Assembly: GCA_003024785.1 (NCBI GenBank) | Contig: PUQB01000289.1 | Coordinates: 145,480-209,479 of the forward strand | Direction of reading: 5' to 3' | Length of the DNA stretch: 64,000 nt | Origin: Selaginella tamariscina | Lineage: Eukaryota > Streptophyta > Lycopodiopsida > Selaginellales > Selaginellaceae | Part shown: positions 1 through 13,446 of the stretch, piece by piece | How positions within the stretch are numbered: position 1 is the stretch's first letter | How the letters are laid out: every line of letters starts with the position of its first letter | Notes under the pieces: model-generated | The model's database searches: none | The model's input: only the letters and a program-made list of their open reading frames with translations | Told to the model about the DNA's origin: nothing | Position numbers and translations under genes: made by a program

Positions 1-1986
1 GTTTAGGGGAATGGGGAAGAACAGCTGGAAGAGCTTCTGGAGGCTAACGGCGGGCAAGCGGTGCTCGACGGCGGCTAGCGACGCAGCTTGAATACAATGG
101 GCCGATCTAAATGATCCTCTGTGGAGCGCCTTGTGTCTAATTACGTCCCCACATCTTATACAAAAGGTATGAATTTCCCTGATTAAAACAATGAAAAACT
201 TAATTTGATAATCTATAAATTTTCCAAATGTGTGTTATTTCAGTAAATTAAAGCATAAAATGCACAGTTTATCTGTGTATATGTATATAATAAATAATAT
301 ACAACATATGTATATATTAACATAATCTAAAGATGATGTAAAATATGGGTTAAAGAGATATGACACGCACACATGTATGTAATATGTTAGTGGAAGTTGT
401 CAACTTCTCGTTGAAAATATCTATTTTGTCTGTGTGTATACCATAAGCTTATAATATCTATTGTATATCTTAGTCTTATGTTTTTAAGTGCTATTTGCTT
501 GTGTGTTTCAGGTGCATTTGACTATCTCAAGGCAGGTGCGGACATTCTTGTTTCATCGTTCATATCAGGTATTTCCAATATTGACGCACACACGTATATG
601 TGTGTGTGGTGTGTGTGTGTGTGTGTGTGTGTGATACATTATTAAAATACAGATGTAAACTTGATATATTAACAATTAAGTAGTTGCTATCACAGTTGTA
701 AGGGTATAACGTGTTGCCTGTGTGCTATCGTGGCTTGCAATTGCAGGAACCAAGGTGCTGTATATATTTGTCGTGTGTATGGTGTGTTTGCATGTGTTTG
801 TGTACAAATGCGTACGCAGTATTGTATACCTACATCAATTTCTATGTATACATATGTAAGCTTGTGTATAAATATTCTGTGTGCTATTTATTTAATTATG
901 TATGTATTTATGCATAGTTAACCAGTGTAGTTTGTACAGGCAACAGTACAAGGTTTGTATCAAAGGGACTATCTGAGAAAGAAGGGAAGAAATGCTAAGG
1001 AAGATTTTCACTAGCTTGTGAGGCTCGTGATAAGTTCTGGACAGATCAAGCCTAAGACTTCGTCATCGGGTTTACGTTATAGCCGTGCCCTGGTTGCTGC
1101 TTCTATTGGAAGCTACGGACTTACCTTGCAGATGGTTCCGAATACAGGTGTGTGTAGTTATGTTCATCATAATTTGTGTACTTAATTCATACATAAACAA
1201 GATAAAAATAAATACATGTACACACACAGAACACATATATGTTCTAATGCTGGTTTTTAGTGGGCAATATGGACCAGAGATGACTGTGCAAAAGCTCAAG
1301 GATTTTCACCGTAGCGTCTACAGATACTTGCTTCCTCCGGAGCAGACTTACTAGCTATTGAAACAATTCCATGCAAGATCGAAGCTCAGGTTAGTCATTT
1401 AAATAATAACTAGACATCATATTGAGTATTGTTAGTTAATAATATAGAGGAGTTAAGATATATGGCATATGCAGACAGGCTTATCAAATGTGTATGCTAG
1501 TTTGTGTATCTTATTAACTCTATTTATAATGCAACATGTAGTTTATGCTCATAGTAACTGCTAAGGTGTACACACACACCACGGAAACGTACATAAATAT
1601 ACATGTATCAATACATAAATGACATGTATAAGCATGTGTATCGAACTTTGAGAGACATGCTGTATATACACATGATAGTAACAAATGATGCTTATATTCA
1701 ATCATGCGGCTGATTTGTAACACACGGGCACGCAATGTGTGCTATATAGATTTAATTATTAAATGTTTTACAGGCACTTATGGAACTTCTGGAGGAAGAA
1801 GACGTGCAAATTCCAAGCTGGTTGTCATTAACTCAAAAGATGGGGTAAATATTGTGAGCGGGATTCTTGACGTGAATGTGCAGCTTTGGCTGACAATTGC
1901 CCGAAAGTCGTGGCTGTCGGGATTAACTGTACTCCTCCACGGTTTATCCTTGGCCTCATATCCACGGCACGAGAGGTACTATATAT

Positions 1987-2058
<72 letters not shown>

Positions 2059-2518
2059 TAGTTGCCGAAACTTAGTACTTTACTTAAGGACAGAGGCCTC
2101 GCAGAACATGTATACGTTATACTATAAATGATCTTGTTTAATTTTTGATGCATGCGCAATCACATGTTGGTCTGCCTGTTCACACACACACATCCTTTGT
2201 CCGCTGCTTATGGTCTAATTGCCATGGTGTATCCCAACAGCGGAGAAACCTTTGATCCAGACTCAAAACAATGGATTGTAAGTAACACACACACACACAC
2301 ACAAATGACTTTCTTAGAACCTACACATACACATTGCTGACTGAGTTAGATATAAGATTATTTTTACCATTTTGCAGCCTTCAACCGGCGTTTCAGACTT
2401 GGATTTTGTTTCGTATGTCGGTGAATGGAGGAAAGCAGGGGCTTCTGTGATTGGTGGATGCTGTAGAACTACACCAGCCACTATTAAGGCCATTAAAACT
2501 GGCTGTTTACCTAAGTAA
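1..2518 (+). CDS. HMT: Homocysteine S-methyltransferase (HMT/SMT family), 5'-partial, with frameshifts
   Basis: Seven exon pieces are readable, most with clear GT/AG borders: about 1-166, 512-568, 940-1147, 1261-1389, 1774-1975, 2195-2277 (5' border unclear) and 2378-2518. In order they carry an LDGG..ATQLE loop (near 75), AGADIL (near 535), [14 protein letters not shown] (near 1350), [10 protein letters not shown] (near 1920), YPNSGETFD (near 2230) and [11 protein letters not shown] (2453-2485), then a stop at 2516. The GINC and GGCC cysteines are the zinc ligands of the family, which transfers methyl from S-methylmethionine (or AdoMet) to homocysteine to make methionine in the cytosol. Selenocysteine methyltransferase is an alternative within the family. 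Single-base indels break the frame in exons 1, 3 and 4 and possibly others, while splice sites and active-site residues are intact. The start is uncertain: the ATG at 11 is out of frame with the downstream EQLEELL reading. Family call strong; whether the gene is broken or mis-assembled is open. Confidence 0.85.
1990..2054. repeat. (GT)n-(GA)n compound microsatellite in HMT intron 5
   Basis: A run of about 14 GT units passes directly into about 18 GA units, just after the donor of exon 5. Similar GT/CA runs sit at 602-633, 2287-2303, 2632-2655 and 2739-2766. The same GT-next-to-GA style recurs in the NUP205 introns (17,267-17,365; 22,700-22,848; 56,545-56,647), so these arrays are typical of this genome rather than of one gene. 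Confidence 0.9.
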
Positions 2519-2630
2519 GTTCACTTTTGTTTTAATTTAAGTTCATAGTTAGGGCATCTTCTTTTCCGTTATTAAAGCTTACATTCTCACACTACATCTT
2601 GACATGTGTATTGTGTGAGAGAGAGATTTA

Positions 2631-2666
<36 letters not shown>

Positions 2667-4256
2667 CCTACTTTGAATAGGTTAATGTACCATTCTATCC
2701 AAAATAACAAAGGTATGTATGTGTTGTATATAAATACACACACACAGAGACACACACACATACACACGTATATATATTATATATATAATATAATATAAGT
2801 ACATGTGAATATTAAGGGGTGGTTTTTTGAAGTATGTATTCACATAAACTGCTTGATAAGTTCAAGTTTGAATACGAATTTCAATTTGAATCTGAATTTA
2901 AATACGTAGATTTTTTTTATGGAATGTTAATCAAAAAATATAATGTTAATAAAAATTTAATATTAAAAAAAGATATGTACCTACGATGACATGGGTTAAA
3001 AAATTTAAGAAATTAAGGATATGATTACATATTTATTAAAAAATTTAATTGTCAAGATATAATGATAAAAGATCAGGTTTAATAACATTGTTTTTGTTTC
3101 TAGAATGGAATAATTTAATAATGTTAATTTTGTATCCTATATTTTAATGAAAAACAAATATTATTTGCGATTTTGGATTTGTTGTGTTTTTTATTTCTAA
3201 ATTTATTATAAAAAGAAAAGTGTTCATTATTTGTTAAAAAGAGGAGTAAGTATTATTACTGTGTTGTAGGTAAACATATATTTCATCAAAAAGATTGTAT
3301 ATTTATATAAATATAAAAGATATATTTTTTCCATTAAAAACACCCTAAACATGCAAAAATATGTTTATATATTGTGTTTTTTTCCAATAGAAATTATGTA
3401 TTTGTGTAGAACATTATATTCTGGTTTATTATGCAAAAATTTAATTTTTATTATGTTTTAATACACACTATATAATTTACTATAATATATATAACTTTAG
3501 AGTATAATAAAATATATCATTGGTGTATAATTTTATATCATATTAAATACTTTTGTGTATTTTGTTGTACTCTACAACTATACTACTAATTTATTTAAAA
3601 TATATTATTATTTACATATATAAATATATATTAAAATGTATAGTTTTATTGTATATCAAAACATACACTAAAATCATTTTCTTAAAACTATAAATAAAAT
3701 CACACTTTTAATGTTATTTAGTGAAAGATACATACTTTTGATATTGAAAACATAATATAAAATATAAATACATATCTTTTGTGAAATAAAAAACAAATAT
3801 AAAAAATAAAACTTTTGAAATGTTTAAGATGTTTTTTAATTAAAAAAAAAAATGAAAAACATATCTTTATCTTATATAATATATAATTTTTTCATGTTTG
3901 TTGGCCATTTTACTTGTTTTACCCTTCTTTAAAAGTAAAATATTTTTCTTTATGACTTTTAATAATAAATTTAATGTTATAACGGCTAAAGAAATAATAA
4001 TTAAATAACACATAAACACATATATACATTAGCACATAAATATTAATCATATACAAACTTTTTACTTTTTTTTTCCATTTTACTCTTTTCAACATTTGCA
4101 TTTTAAAATTAAAAAATTCAATATCCATTTACATTATAAAAGAATATATGTAAAAATGTAAATACATATAGAATATACCTCACATATGTTATGAATATTC
4201 TTAATTTTAAAAATTATTAATTAAAATACAATCATTAATATTATTTATGTATATAA
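2519..4256. other. AT-rich intergenic DNA without recognisable genes
   Basis: The HMT 3' flank has CA/GT and TA microsatellites (2632-2795), followed by long A/T runs. Short reading frames here (for example 3919-4128 on the minus strand) have composition expected of AT-rich noncoding DNA and no recognisable motif. No element ends were seen. Confidence 0.6.
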
Positions 4257-4707
4257 TAGGGGGAAATTTTATATATATTCTTGAAATTTATCATATTTAC
4301 CCCTATAAATTTTAAATTTACATATATATTCTTGTGAAATATTTAAATTTACATTTTTATCTTTAAAAATTTCAATCTTCATATTTTAATTTTTAAATAA
4401 TAATACTTAATTAAAATATGTATTTAACTTACATATTTAGAATGAAATAAAATAAAGTTTATAATTGTTAAATGTGAAAAATAGTTTTTTAAATAGTTAT
4501 ATTATTTTGCAATATAATTGTTTAATTAATGACATTTTGAAAATAAATATAATAAAATATAAAATAATAATAAATTTTTCTTAATTTTTTAAAATTATAT
4601 TTTAATTTAATTTTAAAGTGTATATGTTAAAGTTTTTTAAATTGAAGTTTCATGGGTATAATTGTTAAATTTAAAATTTCAAGGGATATATATATAAAAT
4701 TTCCTAA
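4257..4707. mobile_element. AT-rich MITE-like foldback element (family 1, copy a)
   Basis: The left end GGGGGAAATTTTATATATAT plus TCTTGAAATTT is mirrored at the right end, where the sequence before 4707 reads in reverse complement as GGAAATTTTATATATATATC plus CCTTGAAATTT. Inside is AT-rich noncoding DNA. A related element with similar ends lies at 60,705-61,197. This is a non-autonomous inverted-repeat transposon by structure. No convincing target duplication was found, partly because the flanks are low complexity. Confidence 0.6.
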
Positions 4708-4884
4708 AATGAAACTATTTATAAAAAAAATCAAGAAACTTTATGTTTAATTTATATTTTTATTATTTTAATTTTAAAACACAATTAATTAAATATATAT
4801 ATTACAATCTAATATAATTATTTTTAAAAATCTACTATTTCTTAACATTGCTATTATGACATTTTTAACATTTAAATGAACATT

Positions 4885-5940
4885 TAGGTGAGTTTAGTAG
4901 GGATTTAAGGGTTTTGTTGTGTGTGTACGTGTTTTTGCCATGTTTTTGATTTTCTGAAATTGTTTTTTAGGCGCCACGATAGTTCATCCGTTATTGTAAA
5001 TGCTAAACAAGAATAGTTATTACTTCTCAACCATGCACCAATTGTATTTAAAATAACCTGTGTATTTGTATATATATTGTGCCAAAAAACATTTATATTT
5101 CATTTGTTGGGTTTTTTATTTTATTTAAAAGTGTAAACTTTATCTATAAAAAAACTTTTTGACCATGTGTCCATGGAGATTTATTGGTTTTTATTACTTT
5201 AAAAGTATAAACTTTATCCTCTTTTTTATGCTATAACTCATTATTCCACATAAAAAACTTGTTTTCCAATATAAGGTATATTATCCTATAATATAATAGT
5301 TGAGCAACCACTTTAAATTTGAACATTTTTCAAATTTTATTTTTTATGATACATTTATCATAAACCTTCTTATACTTAACTCCTTATCAAACATTAATGT
5401 TTAATAATTATTTAAATTAATAATAAAATATTATTTAATTATTACTTTAATAAAATAACCAATTTCACCATAGCCTTAGTCTTTAAAAAATTTATTTTTA
5501 ACCATTTGTAATAATGCATAATAAAATACTATATTTCACTTATAATGTTTAATAAAAAATTAATTTACACATTTCACATCATATAAAAGAACATGTTAAA
5601 CATTTACTTATTAAAAAGTATTACTCAAAATAAAAGATAATAAACTTTATGTTAAATTATATACTGGATTTAGATTGTATATATATACATACTATAATAA
5701 ACACAATACATATATGTTATATTATATAATAACCCACATAACACAACACATACAATTCTTACATGTTACTTATTAAATAACATTTAAAAAAATAAATCGA
5801 ACTTAATGTCTTCATTAATTTCTTTTTCACTTTTTAAAATTATGTTGTGTGTTTTGTCGTTTATATGATAAACCAAAGTTGGATAAACAGACTACCACCA
5901 TGACATCGTTAATATCTTTGGCTTTTTATGTGATATAAAA
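4885..5940 (+). pseudogene. Decayed SWEET-like gene copy (relic 1)
   Basis: The stretch 4,885-5,230 matches by eye the promoter and leader region of the better SWEET-like gene (14,460-14,810): GTTTTGTTGTGTGTG, then a GCCACGATAGTTCA block and AAAAGTGTAAACTTTATCTA. The stretch 5,700-5,925 matches that gene's intron 1 and exon 2 start, where the surviving words correspond to TTCTTACATGTT, TGTGTGTTTTGTC and GGATAAACAGACTACCACCATG. Between them sits the dispersed repeat at 5,280-5,600. The coding frame is lost by A/T drift and deletions, so it is not expected to make protein. Confidence 0.6.
5280..5600. repeat. Dispersed AT-rich repeat (R1), also at 11,440-11,710 and inverted at 6,840-7,130
   Basis: A block beginning TTGAGCAACCACTTTAAATT and containing ATGATACAT.TATCATAAACC, CATTAATGTTTAATAATTAT and CATAGCCTTAGTCTTTAA is repeated almost word for word at 11,440-11,700. 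In reverse complement it is recognisable across 6,840-7,130. No coding potential is visible. It is probably a non-autonomous transposon or parts of one, since direct and inverted copies share edges. Confidence 0.6.
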
Positions 5941-6108
5941 TTAAAGAATTAATAATTACTTTTTTAAAATTACGTAAACACACTTTAAATATTAAAAAAC
6001 ACACTTTTACAAGTCTTTAGACTGCACTTACAAAGATAAATTATTCATTAATATATGGGATTTGTGTGTGCATTTAAAATTTATAATGATAAGGTTGTAT
6101 TAAGAAGT
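5935..6108. repeat. Dispersed repeat (R2), second copy 6,600-6,770 and a third near 63,410-63,500
   Basis: The words AAATTAAAGAATTAA.AATTACTTTTT, ACACTTTTACAAGTCTTTA and AGATAAATTATTCATTAATATATGGG occur in the same order at both 5,935-6,108 and 6,600-6,770. A diverged copy with the sequence TTGCACTTGCAAAGATAAAC lies near 63,460. No open frame and no recognisable ends. Confidence 0.55.
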
Positions 6109-6770
6109 TCTCACTCATGTTACTGTTTGAAAAAAAAAAATAATCATTATTTTCAACTTTATTTAATTTGTATATATATCAATTAGATGGTTGATTAATG
6201 TGATAAGTAGTGGTTATCATTTGAAGCAATATATATCTTAATGATGTGTTTTTATTAGCACACTATACATGTTAATACAAAACAACATTTATGTATCAAA
6301 AATTTAAATTGAACTTAAGTTTTTTAAAAGATGAAATTTATAATGTTTCAGTCATATAATTCTAAGTATTGTTATACCAAACTTGAATTAAAAGAAACAC
6401 TTTTATGAAACAAGAAAAACACTTTTGTGATTTAATACATAATTTTAAAATAATTCTTAATAGATGAATAAAAATTTAAGGGTTTTACTTTGATAACAAC
6501 TTATGTCATTATTTTTTTTCTTTTGTTTTCTTATTAATATTTACTACACAAACACACATGCATAAACATTACTTTTTGGTTTTTTAAGTGAGTTCTACAT
6601 ACAAGATTAAAGAATTAACAATTACTTTTTAAAATTACATAAACACACTTTAAAAAAAAAAAACACTTTTACAAGTCTTTAAACTACACTTGCAAAGATA
6701 AATTATTCATTAATATATGGGAATTGTGTGTGTATTTATAATTACAATGATAAGGTTGTATTAAATATAC

Positions 6771-9240
6771 AAAAAATATATATAATAAGGAAGGAACTTT
6801 AAAAAGTTAATATTTATAAGTATTTTAATGTGAACTTTTTAATAAGTAAGATATGAAGTAGTGCAAATTATAAGATTTTAATAATTTAAAAGGCTTTTTA
6901 TTTATTATATAAAGTTTTTATAAGAGAATAAACATAAAATTTGGTTATATGTAGATCCTTAATAAGTACGAAATAATGTAAGATTAAAAATTTATTTCTT
7001 TATTAAATATTATAAGTGAAATATAATATTTTATCATGAATTATTATAAAAGTTAGATTAAGACTTTTCAAAATTGAGGTGATGATAAAATTAGTCATTT
7101 TATTAAAGTTAATAATTATGTTAATGTTATTTATTTAATTAATTAATAAACATTAAAGACTTGAATATAAAATGGTTCAGGATAAATTAACATTAGAAAT
7201 TGAAGTTTAAAATATGTTCAAAGTTAAAGTTAATAACTCACCTTTTTTGATATATTTTTATTAAAACATTGTAACTGTGAAAGTAAATTCATAAAAACAT
7301 TTAAGATGTTCTTAAAAAAAAATAATAATATTTCAATATATCATTATAATAACTTTAAATATGTGATAAAAAGAGTATTATTACCATATACATAAGTTGT
7401 CACTTATGAAGCATCTTATAATAAGCTTAGTAAGTAATTTCGTTGATATATATCACATGCATGCTTACACATGGTTACATACCAAAACAGACAAATTAAA
7501 TATGTGTTTATTTAATGTGCATATGTATAAGAGAAATAATTATTTAAAATGGAAGACCATAAAAATCTCATGAACAACTTCACATGACTTTTAAAAAATG
7601 TATTATATATATTCTCTTACTATACGTATTAACATATGTATGTGTGTAAACACACCTTGTGATGTATATTTACTAATAAATTATTGGAACTCATAAACTC
7701 ATACACACACATATATAGCTTATTAAAGAGATATAATAATTTTTGTGATAATTGACATTAATCTGCTTAAATAAACATTAGCACAAGTATCTAGAGAGCG
7801 CTTTATATATAAGGAATATCTCATATAGAACTTATATATAAAGTATTAAATACATTGTTATAATTTTTTAAAAGAAAAATTTAGATTAGAATTTAGATTA
7901 TTATTTTATAAATTTATGAATATGTTTATTGCTTATTGCTTATTTTATTTAAACATAGTCGGTATTGCTACTTGTCATAGTTTAAGCTTAATTAAGTGAA
8001 ACTCGTAAATTATACTTATAAAAAATATGTACATAATATTGAACATGCAATAAGTTAATTAAAAATAATAATGGTGTCTGTAAATTATAACATGTATATA
8101 CACACACTTATTATCTAACGATTTGGTCTATGTTATATATAGACACATATTACAAACTTTGTTATATGTGTGTTTTAGTAAGGTGTAAAACAACCTACTA
8201 ATAATAATTGCATCTATACATATTAAATTTTAGAATGGGAAAAACAATAAATACATCACATTTCTAAGATTAAAAATTAAGTATCTTATGTATTATTATT
8301 ATTAGTATAAACTTAAAACATATATTAATACTTAAATTAGTTAATTAATTACTTAATCATATATATATTTAATGTAATATTTTTCAAAATTATACAAACC
8401 CGTGAATAATTTATGATTTTAATGAATAACCAGCTGATGAATATATTTTCCTATAAAATTAAATATTTCTTAATAATCGTATATATTTAATATATATATA
8501 CATATATATTCCATTAGTTCTCTTCCATGTACAACTATATATAATGTCATATGTTATATTTAACTATATATATAACGAATTTATTACCACCGTAACAACT
8601 TTGAACATTTTATATATTCTTATGCCATACAAAAATCAGTTAATATGGTCCCATTTAAATTTGCTTAAATATAATTTAATTTCTATTTTGTCAAGATATT
8701 ACTATATTTTAAAAAAATATATATTAAAATATATATAAAGTGAATATCCACACTAAACAACATGTGATATATTCAAGTCGTTATTAATTTTAATTCAACA
8801 TTCTTTTTAAGTATTCTACATTGAATTATTTATGAAAAAGATAACATACACCCACCAACACATCATAATATACACATAGCATTAAACAACATTTTAAAGA
8901 AGAATGAGTGAATATATTTAATAATGAAATATATATGCTTATTATAACATACACAATTATATTTGTCTTCCACACACACCTATGAGAAAGAAAGAAAATT
9001 ACAGTATGTATATATACTCATTATTAAAGCATTTCACTCATTCTTTAAAATATTATTTAATGTATGTAAGTACCATATCTATTTTTTAACATACACACAT
9101 ACACACACACAAAGAATATATATATAATAGAGAGAGAGAGAGATTCCTACCATATTATATATATATTTTCATACAATTTTGTAAGAGAGAATATTCATAG
9201 AATATGCTGGATATTGAATTTGGGTATATTCTCTTACGTA
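6771..9240. other. AT-rich intergenic DNA
   Basis: This stretch contains the inverted copy of R1 (6,840-7,130), ATATAT and CACA microsatellites and a GAGAGA run at 9,129-9,142. Beyond these I see no gene, RNA or intact element. The frame at 8,544-8,738 encodes only low-complexity residues (Y, N, L, I, K) and is not supported as a gene. Confidence 0.5.
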
Positions 9241-9244
9241 TTTA

Positions 9245-10330
9245 CACATTTTAGTAGGGATTTGAGAGTTTTGTTGTGTGTACTAGGGAGCAAGATAGGG
9301 CATGTGGGGAGCATTCGTTAGGTAAGGGGCGTGTGCGTGTGTGCGTGTGTGCGTTTTTGTCATGTTTTTTTTTTTTTAAGGTGCCACGGTAGTTCACATG
9401 TTGCTAAACAAGAACGATTGTTGTTCCCGACTATGCACCGACGTTATTTTGTATACATTGCCAAAAACACTTTTATTTCATCTATTAGGTTTTTATTCAT
9501 TTAAAAAAGTATAAACTTTATCCATAAAAAAAAAAAATTCAAAGGATTTATTAAATTTTTAGTGTAAATTTTATTTCATTTTATATTAAAACTCATTATT
9601 CTACATAAAAAACTTATGTTCTGATATAAAGTATATTCTTCTATGTTAGCATTTGTATAATGAGAGCTTAGCATTTGTATAATGAAATTTTAATGGAATA
9701 TCTATCTTTTAAATTTAATATCAAAGAAGAGTGGATTCTGTATTATACACATCGACAATCGCATTTTTTAAAGAGATTCATGATGAATCAAGATTTAAGG
9801 AGTTGTGCTTTCTACAACAATATGTTCTATTTTCTTATTCATGTTTTCTTTGTAAGTTTTGCATATGCATACACATTAATATATATATATAATATATTAT
9901 AAACATAATACATATATGTTACACTGTATATATATATATATATACATACAACACACATATACAATTCTTACATGTTATTTATTAAATATAACATTTTGAA
10001 GAATGAGTCAAACTTAATTGTCTTTATTGTATTTTTTACAATTGGTTGTGTGGTTTGTCATTTGCACAATCAAGTTAGATTTGATATGTAAATAATTACC
10101 ATGGGAGTTGTTAATGTTGTTGGCTTATTATGTGAAGTTGTTCATTTGTACCATCTTGCCTATTAGGATTGAAATGGCATAGTTGTTGGGTTATTAATGA
10201 TTCTTCCATCTGTTTTGAATTGTTACCTTGTAGTGTCGTATTACCGAGTGTGGTGTTTTTGAAGATTTATCATACTTAAGCATCACCGTTACAACCTTTG
10301 CTAGTGTAAGTTCATTTTTTGCGATTGTAT
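9245..10330 (+). pseudogene. Decayed SWEET-like gene copy (relic 2)
   Basis: This is the most complete of three relics. The stretch 9,245-9,640 matches the leader of the 15-kb SWEET-like gene. The stretch 9,828-9,860 matches its exon 1 end and donor (TTCTTATTCATG.TTTCTTTG then TAAGT), and 9,985-10,310 matches its whole exon 2, starting CATTTTGAAGAATGAG and keeping TGGTTTGTCATTTGCA and GTTGTTAATGTTGTTGGCTT. Many C-to-T/G-to-A type differences and stops show true long-term decay rather than sequencing error. Exons 3 and 4 are not recognisable downstream. Confidence 0.7.
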
Positions 10331-10904
10331 TTTAAACATACACACACAATTTATATTTCCACACACAAAAACAAGAGAGAGAAATCTCCTTGTATTTAAA
10401 ACTTAGAAATATCATTACATGCACACACATCGAACTGGTAATATGCAAGAATATTTACACATACAAAATAATTCACTCATCACAACACACACTTGGATGG
10501 AGAAAAATCCGTGTAGAACCCACATCACAATGGTGCTTATGTTAAAAAGTGTGAGTCACATATTGAAGTGCAAAAGAATATTCAGTATTTAAAGATGTGT
10601 GTGTAAGATAGAGAACAAAGATACTGACCCTCATGTGCACACCTATGTACACTTGCATATATCTATTATGTGCACACTCACTACAGTGGAAGATGGACTT
10701 ACACCTACAAATAATCACCACATCACATTAATTATTTAATTAATTATATACAAATTAAATAAAATTAAAAATAATGATTAAAAGTTATTCTCAAACAATA
10801 ACATGAGTAAAAACCTTTTAATACAACTTCACTATTGTAAATTATAAACACAATACTTTTTATTTTTTTTATTATTTGACATTAATTTATCACATAAGAT
10901 TGTA
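10331..10904. other. AT-rich intergenic DNA
   Basis: CA-rich short runs and AT-rich DNA only. No coding exon or element end was recognised. Confidence 0.5.
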
Positions 10905-11240
10905 TTACACTGTATATGTATGCATATTATAATAAACACAACACATATGTTACATTGTATATATATATATATATATACAACACAACATACATATAATTCT
11001 TACATGATGTTTATTAAATATTATTTTGAAAAATAAGCTAAACTTGGTGTCTTTGTTATTTTCTTATTCATTATTTAAAACTGCGTTATGTGGTTTTATA
11101 CAAGTCCTACTTTATTTTATACTTAAATTTGTACTTGTGTGTTTATTTTGCTTAAAAACAAATTTACGTGATTTTACATTATTTTAATCTTGTATGTTGG
11201 AAGTAATGTGCATTATGTAGTAGATATTATTATTTAAAAA
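10905..11240 (+). pseudogene. Decayed, internally deleted SWEET-like copy (relic 3)
   Basis: The stretch 10,905-11,095 matches intron 1 and the start of exon 2 of the 15-kb gene (ACATATAATTCTTACATG, then TATTTTGAAAAATAAGC). The sequence then jumps to that gene's 3' flank (AAGTCCTACTTTATTTTATA, ACTTGTGTGTTTATTTTG, TACGTGATTTTACATT, then ATTATGTAGTAGATA), which is also the 3' flank of the membrane-protein genes at 40, 53 and 55 kb. Most of exon 2 and all of exons 3 and 4 are deleted. Confidence 0.6.
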
Positions 11241-12559
11241 AAATTTCATTTCTATTTAAGCAAAATAATTTTTTTTTTTGGTAAATGACTGTTCGATTAG
11301 TTTACTGAACATGTTTATTATCATAAGAGTAATATGATATGAAATTTTTGTTTTATCACAAACTTTTTCATAATCATATTTATTATTTCATTAATAAAAT
11401 GTTTTTTCTTATCACTCGTAAGATTATTTCAAAATATAAATTGAGCAACCACTTTAAATTTAAACATTTTTAAAATTTTATATTTTTATGATACATCCAT
11501 CATAAACCTTTTTATACTTAACTATTCAAACATTAATGTTTAATAATTATTTAAAATAATAATAAAATAATATTCAATTATTTACTTTAATAAAATAACA
11601 AATTCACTATAGCCTTAGTCTTTAATAATTATTTGTAATAATGCATAATAAAATACTATAAAAGACATTAATTCACACATTTCCATATTATATAAAAGAA
11701 CATGTGTAATCAAATTCTATGTGTTCCTTTATAAAAATTATATAATACATAAAAACTTTTAAACTATTAAAAATTTATAATTTGCACAATTACTTCATAT
11801 TTCACTTATTAAAAATTTATAAACATTAACTTGATAAAGTTTCTCCCTTAATAAGACATGTTTAAATATTATTTTCATTTAACTTAAACACCATAAATTT
11901 TATCTTTGAACATTCAATTTTAATTTAAATACTTAATAAATAAATATACTTTATATTACATGTTTTTAGTACAACCTATTCTTACAAATCATAAAACATA
12001 TGATACTCTTATCATTTCAATTATTTTTCATAGTTTATTACATAAGTTGTATTATATGCTTGTGTATATATGTTTATAATTTGTAAGTACTGTGTTAATT
12101 TTAATTAACTTTATTTCATGTCAATATTAGAGAGCTTTATATAAGGAATATTTTTAAAAAGTATAAGCTTTTTTAAAAAGCAATATGTATTGAGTTGAAA
12201 AGTACATATTGGATTTTATAACTATATACTTTGTAATGTATTTTTATGTGTTAATAACATTTTATTTAAATAGATTAACTCTAGAGTATAATAAAATATT
12301 CACTAGTGTATATTATTATATTATAGCATTCATATATATACACATGTATATATACATATTTAAATACTAATATATTCTATCTTATCTAAATTCACATTTG
12401 TGTTTTAGTTATGGATAAACAATACAATACCACATATTATAATACTTAAATTGTATTATATTGTTTAGTAATACATTATTTTATTAATATTTTATGATTA
12501 TGTGAAGCTTTTGAATAATATCTATATGTTAAGATCTCAAATAATATATAATGCATATA

Positions 12560-12591
<32 letters not shown>

Positions 12592-13277
12592 AAACAAATT
12601 ATTAAGACTTTGAAAAGTACTAAGAAATGAAATTATATGAATTTTAAATTATGTTGGTAAAACTAATTCCAAGTATTATTATACCAAATTTAAATTAAAA
12701 AACACACCTTAATTCTTGACACTTTTAATAATATTTTTAATAAATATTTTTACATCCTTTTAATATAACCTCACCATTATAAATTATAAACACTCAGTAC
12801 TTTTTCATTCATTATTTTGCATAGTTTATCACATAAGATTAATCATATCTTTCTAAAAATTTATCAAAATAAATAAAATTCAGTTTCTTCTCTATCGTCT
12901 CATTCATAAGTTTTTGATTAAATTATATGTTAAAACATCTACTTATTAAAAATTACTACTTGAGATAAAAGATAATAAACATGTGTTAAAATTATATGTT
13001 GGATTTGAATTTATATATAATGTACACTACATCTTTGTATTTACAATGCTTAAATTTATATACAATTATGCGTTATATATTTAAAATAATTTACTATGTA
13101 ATGACATTCAGAATTTATTTTTGTAATAGTTCTTTATATATTGAAAATTTAGACTCAAAACTATTATGTTCATGTAATATTAAATGTATTTTGATAATAC
13201 AAAATTAAGTCATAAATTTAATTGCAGTTTTGTTCTTTTGCAAATGCAACCTTTTAAATGGAATTAACATCATGAAG
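11241..13277. other. AT-rich intergenic DNA with R1 copy and CA repeat
   Basis: Holds the second copy of R1 (11,440-11,710), AT-rich filler and a (CA)n run at 12,570-12,590. The small frames (for example 12,996-13,208) are low complexity and show no family motif. Confidence 0.5.
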
Positions 13278-13317
13278 AACATATTTGTATAACATAATTA
13301 TGTTATACAAATATGTT
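13278..13317. repeat. Perfect 40-bp palindrome
   Basis: The sequence is an exact inverted repeat around 13,297/13,298, with the core TTGTATAACATAATTATGTT. It could extrude as a cruciform, or be a solo pair of element ends. No spacer and no obvious target duplication. Confidence 0.85.
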
Positions 13318-13446
13318 GTTGTATAAGTATTATCTTAATAAGGGCTTACATATTAAATAAAATGTATTAGATATTTTAATTATATATACATAAACATTTT
13401 AATACACAGACATAGTGTACATTATATAAAAAATTCAAATATGTAG

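Noticed and set aside
8544-8738. Open frame of 64 codons in AT-rich DNA
   Set aside because: Only low-complexity residues, no motif, expected by chance at this composition; similar frames at 3,919, 9,675 and 12,996 were dropped for the same reason (the last part of the 9,675 frame overlaps SWEET relic 2).
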